DNA from: Variovorax sp. OAS795
Lineage (GTDB): Bacteria > Pseudomonadota > Gammaproteobacteria > Burkholderiales > Burkholderiaceae_C
Assembly: GCF_040546685.1 (NCBI RefSeq)
Contig: NZ_JBEPOH010000001.1
Coordinates: 2,666,001-2,730,000 of the forward strand
DNA: 64,000 bases
Direction: 5' to 3'
Below the pieces are notes generated by a model, which was given only the letters and a program-made list of their open reading frames with translations, was not told the origin of the DNA and did no database searches. The position numbers were made by a program, and so were the translations under genes. Positions 45,548-52,836 of this stretch are shown here, piece after piece (position 1 is the stretch's first letter; each line of letters begins with the position of its first letter).

Positions 45548-47185
45548 ATGAAACCGATTCACCACGCAAGCGCCGCCGTCTTCGCCCTGGCGTCCATGCT
45601 GCTCACAAGCTGCGGTGGCGGCGACGGCGGCAACACCTCTGCCGCCAGTCTTCCGGCGCAACCGGTTCCCGCAGAGATCGCCAGCATCCTGCAAAAGCCC
45701 GTGTACCGCGACGCCCGCTGGGCCCTGAGAGTGGTCGACCTCGACACCGGCCGGGTGATCCACGACCTTGGCGCCGGGCAGCAGATGCTGATCGGCTCGG
45801 TGCGCAAGCTGTTCTCGGTCGGGCTGGCCCTCGAGGCGCTGGGGCCCGAGCATGTGTTTCGCACGCCGGTCTACCGCCGCGGCGCCATCGACGGGGCCGG
45901 CGTGCTCCAGGGCGATCTCGTCGTGGTGGCGAGCGGCGACCTGGCCATGGGCGGCCGCACGAATCCGGATGGCAGCTTCGCGCTTCCCGACGAGGACCAC
46001 AACGAAGCCAACGCGCTTGGCAATGCGACGCTTCCCGCGCCCGACCCGCTCGCGGGCTTCGACCGGCTCGCCGCCCAGGTGGCCGCGTCCGGCATCCGCC
46101 AGATCGCGGGCGAGGTGATCGTCGACGACCGGCTGTTCGAGCACTTCGACTTCCGCGGCGAGTTCAAGGCCGGCCCCATGTTCGTGAACGACGATGTGGT
46201 CGACGTCGTGATCGGCAAGGACGCGAGCGTCGATTGGCGCGCGAAGTCGCAGGCCTTCAGTGTCCAGTCCGGCCTTGCGGTCGGCGCTCCCGGCAGCGCG
46301 CTCGACATCTCGCTCGAACCGGAGCTGCCTTCATGCCTTGGCAGCGCGCAATGCCATGGCCGCGTGGCGGGCACGCTGCCATCCGACTTCGTTCCGCCGT
46401 TCACGGGCCGCTTTCCGCTCGTGCGCACCTTCCGGATCGTGGACCCGTCGACCTATGCGCGCACCGTGCTCATCGAGGCGCTCGCGCGTGCCGGCGTCAC
46501 GACCTCGGCACCGGCCGTGGCCCTCAATCCCTCGCGCCGGCTGCCCAGCCTCGCGGCGGGCTCTCCCTATGCACCCGAGACGCGCGTGGCCGAACTGGCG
46601 TCCCATCCCTACAAGGATTTTGCCCGGTACGTGCTCAAGGTGAGCTACAACCTGGGCGCCGACGCAAGCCTGGTGCTGTTCGGCCTGACCCGCGGCGCGA
46701 GCAGCCTTGCCGCTTCGCAGGTGGCCGAAGCCGCCGTGCTGGCGGACCAGTTCCGCATCGCGCCCGAGACCATGCATTTTGTCGACGGCAGCGGCGGTGG
46801 CCTCACCACCGCGACCAATGAAGCCGTGACTTCGCTGCTTGCGGGCATGCGCCGGCGCCCGAGCTATCCGCAGTTCCGCGATGCGCTTCCGCAGTTGGGC
46901 ATCGACGGTTCGCTCGGGTTCGTGAACGACTTCGCGGCCGATCCGGCACTGGCCGGCGCGCGCGGCCAGGTCCATGCGAAGACCGGCACCTTTGTTTCCG
47001 GGTCGGACAAGGGACCGGTGCTTCGGGCCCAGGCGCTGGCCGGCTACATCGACACGAAGAACGGCCGCCACCTCGCGTTCACGCTGGCCGTCAACGACGT
47101 GGGCGTGATCTCAAGCGTCGACGACATCCCGCCGGTGTTCCAGGATTTCGGCACCATATCGGCATGGCTGTGGAAGCTCTATTGA
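45548..47185 (+). CDS. D-alanyl-D-alanine carboxypeptidase/endopeptidase, DacB/PBP4 family
   Basis: The 545-aa lipoprotein belongs to peptidase family S13, which trims and cleaves peptidoglycan peptides in the periplasm. Lipobox LLTSC gives C22. The catalytic motifs are S84-V-R-K87, S366-Y-N368 and K478-T-G480, all intact, and the long insert between motifs 1 and 2 is typical of the family. The lipid anchor is unusual, since classic PBP4 is a soluble or loosely bound periplasmic enzyme. It directly follows an AraC gene. Cell-wall recycling, daughter-wall remodelling or regulation of a beta-lactam response are possible roles. Confidence 0.88.
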   Translation: MKPIHHASAAVFALASMLLTSCGGGDGGNTSAASLPAQPVPAEIASILQKPVYRDARWALRVVDLDTGRVIHDLGAGQQMLIGSVRKLFSVGLALEALGPEHVFRTPVYRRGAIDGAGVLQGDLVVVASGDLAMGGRTNPDGSFALPDEDHNEANALGNATLPAPDPLAGFDRLAAQVAASGIRQIAGEVIVDDRLFEHFDFRGEFKAGPMFVNDDVVDVVIGKDASVDWRAKSQAFSVQSGLAVGAPGSALDISLEPELPSCLGSAQCHGRVAGTLPSDFVPPFTGRFPLVRTFRIVDPSTYARTVLIEALARAGVTTSAPAVALNPSRRLPSLAAGSPYAPETRVAELASHPYKDFARYVLKVSYNLGADASLVLFGLTRGASSLAASQVAEAAVLADQFRIAPETMHFVDGSGGGLTTATNEAVTSLLAGMRRRPSYPQFRDALPQLGIDGSLGFVNDFAADPALAGARGQVHAKTGTFVSGSDKGPVLRAQALAGYIDTKNGRHLAFTLAVNDVGVISSVDDIPPVFQDFGTISAWLWKLY

Positions 47186-47268
47186 GTGGGCTCGCGCGGC
47201 TTCGGCCGATGCTGCACATGCGTTCGTCGAAGCATGCTTTTTGCACGCAAGGGCCCTATAGTCCGTGG

Positions 47269-47814
47269 ATGAAATTCCTTCTCGCCGCGCCCTTGATTGC
47301 GCTCGCTTTTCCCGCGGCCGCCGTCTACAAGTGCCAGGGCGCCGACGGAAGAACCAGCTTCCAGGAGGTACCTTGCGCGGCGGTCGAGAAGCAGACCGAA
47401 GTGCGGACATTCGCCTCGCCTGCAGCACCGCCGGTGCCGGCTGAACGCCCCGGCGTGCAGGGCCCATCGGTCAACGAAGCCATCGCCGGGCGCTACCCGG
47501 TCCGCGGCATGACCCTGGGCGAGCTCCAGTCGGCCATGGGAGACCCGGTGCGCGTCGACACGGGCGACTACGAGGGCGGCTATACCGAGCGGCGCACCTA
47601 CCAACGGCCCGGCGCCACCCTCCATGTCTACACCGAGGACGGCATCGTGCGCTCGGTGCAGACCTCGCAGAACACGCGCGTCGCACAGCGCCCATGCCCT
47701 TCGGCGCAGGACATCAGGAACGAAGAAGTTTCCGCGAACAGCATCTCGCTGAGCTCGAGCGAACGCCGCGAGCGGCAGCGCAGGATCCAGCGCATGAAGG
47801 CGTGCAGTGAATGA
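47269..47814 (+). CDS. DUF4124-type periplasmic protein
   Basis: The 181-aa protein has a Sec signal (MKFLLAAPLIALAFPAAA), then the DUF4124 motif VYKCQGADGRTSFQEVPC near the mature N-terminus, a Pro-rich linker and a C-terminal region (MTLGELQSAMGDPVRVDTGDY) that resembles the small OB-like fold of lipoprotein-SmpA/BamE type domains. A charged, Arg-rich tail ends the protein. Start 47269 removes a non-signal extension. It overlaps the next gene by 8 bp. Function is unknown. Confidence 0.75.
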   Translation: MKFLLAAPLIALAFPAAAVYKCQGADGRTSFQEVPCAAVEKQTEVRTFASPAAPPVPAERPGVQGPSVNEAIAGRYPVRGMTLGELQSAMGDPVRVDTGDYEGGYTERRTYQRPGATLHVYTEDGIVRSVQTSQNTRVAQRPCPSAQDIRNEEVSANSISLSSSERRERQRRIQRMKACSE

Positions 47815-48205
47815 ACGGTGCACAAGCCCGGCCGGCCAACTCGGCGGTATCGTGCGCGCCTGCGTGGCCGCGGCGCTGCTGCTCGTGTCGACCCTGCACG
47901 CGGGCCACGTTGCGGCGCAGTCGCTGAACTGCGGCGGCGGGTTCTTCGGCGTCGGCGATTCGAAGCTCGCGGTGCTGCAACGCTGCGGCGAACCGATGTT
48001 CAGGCAAGCCGTCTGCATACAGCGACCGCAGATGGCCTGGGCACCCTCGTACCACCCCGGCATGCCGCCCCAGCAGGTGCTTGTGCAGCAATGCGTGCCG
48101 ATGGAAGAGTGGACCTACCATCGCGGGCAGGGCAACTTCATGGGCATCGCGCGCTTCCACAACGACACCCTCGAATCCGCACGCGACGGCGCCAGGGCGC
48201 CCTGA
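47807..48205 (+). CDS. DUF2845-type periplasmic protein
   Basis: The 132-aa protein starts with GTG inside the preceding gene's end, has a hydrophobic signal (VRACVAAALLLVSTLHAGHVAAQS) and a short mature domain with paired Cys residues in CGGGFFGVGDSKLAVLQRCGEP, the DUF2845 signature. DUF4124 and DUF2845 domains commonly occur together in beta- and gammaproteobacteria. Function is unknown. It is convergent with the hydrolase gene at 48211-50067, with only 5 nt between the stops. Confidence 0.7.
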   Translation: MNERCTSPAGQLGGIVRACVAAALLLVSTLHAGHVAAQSLNCGGGFFGVGDSKLAVLQRCGEPMFRQAVCIQRPQMAWAPSYHPGMPPQQVLVQQCVPMEEWTYHRGQGNFMGIARFHNDTLESARDGARAP

Positions 48206-48210
48206 CGGTT

Positions 48211-50067
48211 TCAGGACGGGGCAGCGATGCGGCGAAAGATCGAGCCGTTGCTGGTGATCTGCTCTGCGCCATCGACGGTGCGGAACACCAGCTCTGTGAG
48301 ATCGCGGCCGTCGTTGACCGGCACCTTCACCGTCATGCCGGCACGGGTGTCGTCCAGCGGGCGCAACAGGTCGGCATCGGCCCACATCAGGTAGCCGGGC
48401 AGTTCGGGCAGCAGGCTCAACGTGGCGCGCTGCAGGCCATCGCGCACGGCGACCGAATCGGGCGCTTCGTTCGCCACTTCCCAGTGGGTGCCGACGCGGG
48501 CCTGCCAGGCTGGCGAAAGGGGGCCTTGCAGCGGCGCGAGCTGTTGTCCGAGCGGCGCCGTCGCCCAGTAATGGCCGTTGCCGCCGGGCCGGCGCTGAAT
48601 CAGGTAGCGCAAACTCCGCAGCACGACGAACTGGAACGAGGAGCCATCGCCCGTCTCGCTCCACCACCTGCCGTCGCTGCGCAGCGCAAGGCCCTCGTAC
48701 ATCGGCGTCCAGCCTGCGGCCTCCCAGCGCCGCAGGTTCAGGCGGCCGTCGGCGAAGGCGGCCTGGATCGGCCCGCGGTAGCTGCCGTAGATACCGGCGA
48801 CGGAGGGGTCCGGCACCGCCACGGCGGCCGCGGCCGGCGGCGCATGGCTCACGGGCTCGGGCAGCGAGGGGATTGCGCGGCGGTCCTGCAGTGCGTGCAG
48901 CATGATTCGCTCGGCCAGCACGGAGGCGCCGTAGCCGAGGCTGTTGCCGGTCAGCATCAGCACCATGTCGGCTTCGGGCAGCACGTAGAACTCGCTGCCG
49001 AAGAATGCGGTGCCGCCGTTTTTCTGCCACGCGGTCTGGCCGACGGCGTTCATGCCGAACTGGCGCACGTTGTCCCAGCCGAGGCCAAACTGGAATTCGG
49101 GGACCGGGTTGATCAGCAGCTTGGTGGTCTGGTTGGTGCCCATGTCGGCCACGCCGGCAGCCGAGACGATGCGCCTGCCCTCGAACACGCCGCCGCCGAT
49201 GAACATGCGGCCCAGGCGCAGCATGTCGCCCGGCGTGCTGGCCAGGCCGCCCGTGGCGTAGGCCGAGACAAATTCCTCCGGCCACTGCTTGCCGTCGAAC
49301 GGGTGGGCGAAACTGCCCTCGGCGAAAGGCGCCAGGGTGTAGGCCGACTGGTTCATGCCGAGCGGCTCCAGGATGGCTGTGCGCACGAACTCCGTGAAAC
49401 TCCTGCCGGTGATCGCCAGCACCACGCGCTCGATCATCGTGAAGCCGTCGTTGCAATACACCGCCAGCTCGCCGGGCTCGTGCTTGAGGTGCGTGTCGGC
49501 CAGCGCGGCCTCGGTATTGGCGGCGTAGTCGGTGTGCGATGCAAACGCGAAGATGTTGCGGGTGTGCGTGCCGGGCACGCCCGACGAATGGCTCAGCAGG
49601 TGCCGAACCGTGATGCGGCGGTAGCCGTCGGACAGCATGCGGAATTCCGGCAGGTACTGGACCACGGGTGTGTCCAGCGCGACCAGCCCGCGGTCCCGCA
49701 GGATCATGATGGACAGGGCCGCCAGCACCTTGCTGACCGAGCCGATGTTGAAGCGCGTCTGCGTGCCGGCCGGGATGCGGGCCTCGCGGTCGGCCCAGCC
49801 GAAGGCTTCCTGCCACACCACCTGGCCGTTGCTCCACAGCGCCACCGACACGGCGCCGGTTCCGCTCTTGGCCATGGCGTTCGTGATGGCCTCGCGGCCC
49901 CAGTCGACGGCGGGTGTGCTGCTTGCCGAGGCGCTCGAATACGCGCCGAGCGCAGAGCCGTTGCTGCCTCCGCCGCACGCGGGCAGGATGATCGGTGCCA
50001 GCAGCGCCAGGCCTGCGTGTTGCAGGCAGCGGCGGCGATTCAGGCCTTGGAGAAAGTCACTGGTCAT
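48211..50067 (-). CDS. Exported serine hydrolase, beta-lactamase fold, with C-terminal beta domain
   Basis: The 618-aa predicted lipoprotein has RRR before its hydrophobic core and a lipobox-like LPAC (C31), so Tat export is possible. The catalytic domain shows S110-V-S-K113, a Y-C-N motif in AVYCNDGF and K-N-G in WQKNGGTAFF as the third motif. A C-terminal domain of about 200 residues (from GIYGSYRGPIQ) is shared with the hydrolase at 56373, so the two are close paralogs. It forms an operon with the altered hydrolase at 50108, which lies 40 nt upstream. The substrate is unknown; peptidase or esterase activity is likely. Confidence 0.84.
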   Translation of the reverse strand: MTSDFLQGLNRRRCLQHAGLALLAPIILPACGGGSNGSALGAYSSASASSTPAVDWGREAITNAMAKSGTGAVSVALWSNGQVVWQEAFGWADREARIPAGTQTRFNIGSVSKVLAALSIMILRDRGLVALDTPVVQYLPEFRMLSDGYRRITVRHLLSHSSGVPGTHTRNIFAFASHTDYAANTEAALADTHLKHEPGELAVYCNDGFTMIERVVLAITGRSFTEFVRTAILEPLGMNQSAYTLAPFAEGSFAHPFDGKQWPEEFVSAYATGGLASTPGDMLRLGRMFIGGGVFEGRRIVSAAGVADMGTNQTTKLLINPVPEFQFGLGWDNVRQFGMNAVGQTAWQKNGGTAFFGSEFYVLPEADMVLMLTGNSLGYGASVLAERIMLHALQDRRAIPSLPEPVSHAPPAAAAVAVPDPSVAGIYGSYRGPIQAAFADGRLNLRRWEAAGWTPMYEGLALRSDGRWWSETGDGSSFQFVVLRSLRYLIQRRPGGNGHYWATAPLGQQLAPLQGPLSPAWQARVGTHWEVANEAPDSVAVRDGLQRATLSLLPELPGYLMWADADLLRPLDDTRAGMTVKVPVNDGRDLTELVFRTVDGAEQITSNGSIFRRIAAPS

Positions 50068-50107
50068 GGAGCGGCAGGTTGGAGGAAAGTCTGGCGCGAA
50101 GCGCGGA

Positions 50108-51292
50108 TCAAGGCACGTGGGAGGGCGCAAGGCGCTCCGCGATGCGGCGGTACAGCCGGTCGGACATGTTGCCTTCGGGCGAGGCCGGACCCATCGTGGT
50201 GGTGACGGCGATGGCGATCTTTTGCGAGGGCAGGTAGGCCATGAGGCCCGAATAGCCGAAGAAGCTCGGGTTCTGCAGGATCCAGCCGTTCGACACCAGG
50301 ATGCCGAGGCCGTAGTAGCGCTGGCTGTTCATCGGTGCCAACGACGCGGTGCGCGGCTCCAGGAACTGTGCAAAGCCCTTGGGCGAGAGCAGGCGCCCGG
50401 TGGCGATCGCGGCCGCCGAGCGCATCACGTCGGGGACGGTGCTGGTCATGATGGAGCCTTCGGCGATGGTCCACGAAGGGTTCCAGTCGGTGCTGTCCTC
50501 GTACTGGCCGCGGTCGGTGGAGAAGGCGTGCAGCACCGGCGCCGGAATGAACGCGGTCGAGTCGCTGCGCGTCTCGCGCAGGCCCAGCGGCTCCAGGATG
50601 CCGGTGCGGATCAGGTCCGCCACCGGGCGCCCGCTGGCCATCGTCATGACGCGGCCGAGCACGACGAAGTTAGTGTGCGCGTACGAAAAGCAGGTGCCGG
50701 GCTTGCACTTCATCGGCTGCGAAAAGGCGGCGGCAAGCAGCTCGTCCTGCGTCCATTGCCGATGCACATCTTCATAGAGCGGGAGAACCTTCAGGTCCAC
50801 GTAGTCCGCATAGCCGGAGGTGGAGTTGGCCAGCATCGCGAGCGTGATCTCGTCGGCGTGCGGAAAGTCGGGCAGCCATTTGGAGAGCTTGTCCTCGATG
50901 CCGAGCACGCCCTGGTCCTGCAACTGCAACAGCGCGGTCGTCAGGTAGGCGATGGCGATCGAGCCGCTGCGCCAGTGCATGTCGATGGTGGCCGGCTGGC
51001 CCGGTGCGGACTCGCCCCAGGCTTCGGTCAGGAGCGGCGTGTCGCCCACGCTCACGCTCACGATGGCCGATCGCAAGTCGAGTTCGACCATGGCGTCGCG
51101 CACGATGCGGCGCACCCGTTCCGCCGTCGGGGCCGCATCCATGCAGCCCGTTTCGAGCGCCACCTGGCCGGCGGGGCATTCCGGTGCGGCGAAGCTCAGG
51201 TTCGCGGCGCCGCTGCTGCCGTTGCCATCACCGCCGCAGGCTGCAAGAAGGACGAGGAGGGCGGCGGCCGCTGCGCGTGGGATTGTTGTCAT
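50108..51292 (-). CDS. Beta-lactamase-fold lipoprotein with altered catalytic motifs (probable pseudoenzyme)
   Basis: The 394-aa lipoprotein (lipobox LLAAC, C19) has the overall order of the class C/CubicO fold, but each motif differs. The SxxK position reads S111-I-A-I114, with Ile replacing the general-base Lys. The YxN position reads Y-A-H in FSYAHTNFVVLG. The HxG/KTG position reads Y-S-G in FFGYSGLMAYLPS. The rest, including LANSTSGYADY and the LEPLGLRET segment, is well kept, with no stop or frameshift, so selection for fold rather than catalysis is inferred. It may bind a wall peptide or regulate the downstream active paralog. The start MTTIP gives the signal peptide at the N-terminus. 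Confidence 0.8.
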   Translation of the reverse strand: MTTIPRAAAAALLVLLAACGGDGNGSSGAANLSFAAPECPAGQVALETGCMDAAPTAERVRRIVRDAMVELDLRSAIVSVSVGDTPLLTEAWGESAPGQPATIDMHWRSGSIAIAYLTTALLQLQDQGVLGIEDKLSKWLPDFPHADEITLAMLANSTSGYADYVDLKVLPLYEDVHRQWTQDELLAAAFSQPMKCKPGTCFSYAHTNFVVLGRVMTMASGRPVADLIRTGILEPLGLRETRSDSTAFIPAPVLHAFSTDRGQYEDSTDWNPSWTIAEGSIMTSTVPDVMRSAAAIATGRLLSPKGFAQFLEPRTASLAPMNSQRYYGLGILVSNGWILQNPSFFGYSGLMAYLPSQKIAIAVTTTMGPASPEGNMSDRLYRRIAERLAPSHVP

Positions 51293-51659
51293 GGAGCCGG
51301 TGAGGGGGTTGGTGATCGACTCTTCGCGCAAGCTCCTGGCGCCGCCATGCGGCCGTACCGCATCGTCGAGATCCGTTCGATTCTCGCGTTCCGGCCCGCT
51401 GGCTGGTGCTTAAGTTTCATCGGTAATGCGGCCCGCGCGAGAAGGCCGCGAAAAGCGCTTGCCTGCGAGCGCGGAACTTGCACTTTTTTCCGTACATCTT
51501 CACTACATCGGTAATTTGCAGCGGCGCTTCGCACGCAACAGAATTGCGCGGCCATTACGTTCAAAAGAATCGCGCTGTCTTCATGCCTGATGTGACCTGC
51601 CCATTTCGACTCACCGGCCGTGTGGACCCAGCGTCCCGGACCGCCCGGGAGCGGTCACC
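51293..51659. promoter_or_regulatory. Divergent promoter region between the altered hydrolase and AraC copy 3
   Basis: This 367-bp stretch has no gene. Two copies of CATCGGTAAT lie at 51418-51427 and 51506-51515, 88 bp apart, candidate binding sites for the adjacent AraC regulator. The first belongs to a longer block (AAGTTTCATCGGTAAT) that recurs upstream of the GH5 gene at 56231-56246. The A/T-rich part at 51480-51515 is the most promoter-like. A GGGAG site precedes the GTG start of the regulator. Confidence 0.5.
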
Positions 51660-52676
51660 GTGCTTGCCATGACGCCGGGCGCATCCGCCGAAGCGGGACT
51701 GCCGCCGCCGCCGGACGGGCTTCGCCTGTTCTCCTCCGACGTTTCCGCCGCGGCGCCGCGGCAGGGCGATTTCCCGGGCCACATCCTGGCATCGATGAAC
51801 CTGGAGCTCGTGTCCGACCAATCGGTGCGCGGCCGCAGCTTCCTGTGCGAGGACGCCAAGGGATCGGTCGGGCACTGCGAGGTGCCGCCTTCCCAGGTCC
51901 GGTCGGTCCGGCCGCCCTCGAGCGCGCCCCGCGAAGCCGACCTGTGCATCTGGCTGATCGAGCGGGGCCAGCTCGGCATCGAGCAGGACCATGGCGTCCA
52001 GGCCCGGTTCGGTGCCGGCAGCGTGCTGCTGTGCGATCTCTCGCAGCCGCTGCGCGGCCATTGGGAACACTCGCGCTTCGGCTACATCCGTCCCTCCAGG
52101 CAACGGCTCATGGAACTGCTGGGCCATGCACCCCCGCCGCGGCCGCGCGCGGTCGAGACGCTCGAACACCTGGGGCTCGCCCCGTTCCTCGCCTCGCACC
52201 TCGAGATGCTCGCGGCGCATGGTGCGGGCTTGACCCCGCTGGACCTGGAAACGGTGCTCGGGGGCATCTTCCGGATTTCCGAGACCTTGCTCAGGTCGGC
52301 CTTCGCGACCCGGCCCGAGAGCGGCAGCTCGCATGCCGGCGACCGGTTGGAAGCGGTGCGCCGGCACATACAGCGCAACCTGCATCGCCACGACCTGAGC
52401 GTGGCCGACATCGCGCACGGCACCAGCATCTCGCGCGCCCAGCTCTATCGGCTGTTCGCCTCGCAGGACAAGAGCGTGCACGGCACCCTGCGCGAAGAGC
52501 GCCTCGCCAAGAGCATGAGCTACCTGAAGCAGCCCGAAAGCGGCGGCCTGAGCATCGGCGCCATCGCGTATGCATGCGGCTTCTCGGACCAGGCCGTGTT
52601 CAGCAAGCTCTTTCGCCAGCGCTTCGACATGACGCCGCGGGAAGCACGGGCCTGCGCATGCGCCACGCCCTCATGA
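51660..52676 (+). CDS. AraC-family transcriptional regulator (paralog group, copy 3)
   Basis: The 338-aa regulator shares the sensor domain (FLCEDAKGSVGHCEVPPSQ, FGAGSVLLCDLSQPLRGHWE) and the C-terminal HTH pair (LSVADIAHGTSISRAQLYRLF; IGAIAYACGFSDQAVFSKLFRQRFDMTPREAR) with copies 1 and 2. GTG at 51660 has GGGAG 8 nt upstream; ATG at 51669 is nearly equivalent. It is divergent from the two-gene hydrolase operon and upstream of the exported lipoprotein at 52837, so it could control either. Autoregulation through the CATCGGTAAT copies is a reasonable inference. Confidence 0.82.
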   Translation: MLAMTPGASAEAGLPPPPDGLRLFSSDVSAAAPRQGDFPGHILASMNLELVSDQSVRGRSFLCEDAKGSVGHCEVPPSQVRSVRPPSSAPREADLCIWLIERGQLGIEQDHGVQARFGAGSVLLCDLSQPLRGHWEHSRFGYIRPSRQRLMELLGHAPPPRPRAVETLEHLGLAPFLASHLEMLAAHGAGLTPLDLETVLGGIFRISETLLRSAFATRPESGSSHAGDRLEAVRRHIQRNLHRHDLSVADIAHGTSISRAQLYRLFASQDKSVHGTLREERLAKSMSYLKQPESGGLSIGAIAYACGFSDQAVFSKLFRQRFDMTPREARACACATPS

Positions 52677-52736
52677 AAAGCGGCTCGGCCGCGTGGCCCG
52701 GGCGGCATGCGAAGGGCTGGCGCCGGACCGGCTTTC

Positions 52737-52752
52737 GTTTCATATGCAATAA
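52737..52752 (+). promoter_or_regulatory. Possible promoter element upstream of the large lipoprotein gene
   Basis: GTTTCATATGCAATAA lies in the 160-bp gap before 52837 and resembles the site upstream of tssJ (33815-33830). The rest of the gap shows only the AACGAGG ribosome-binding site of the following gene and nothing else recognisable. Confidence 0.3.
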
Positions 52753-52836
52753 GCGGGCCCTTTATTCGCCGTGCCGCCGCAGAATCCAGCGCAGTTTCGT
52801 CCACACGAGATGCTCAATTTTTCAACGAGGAATCAG

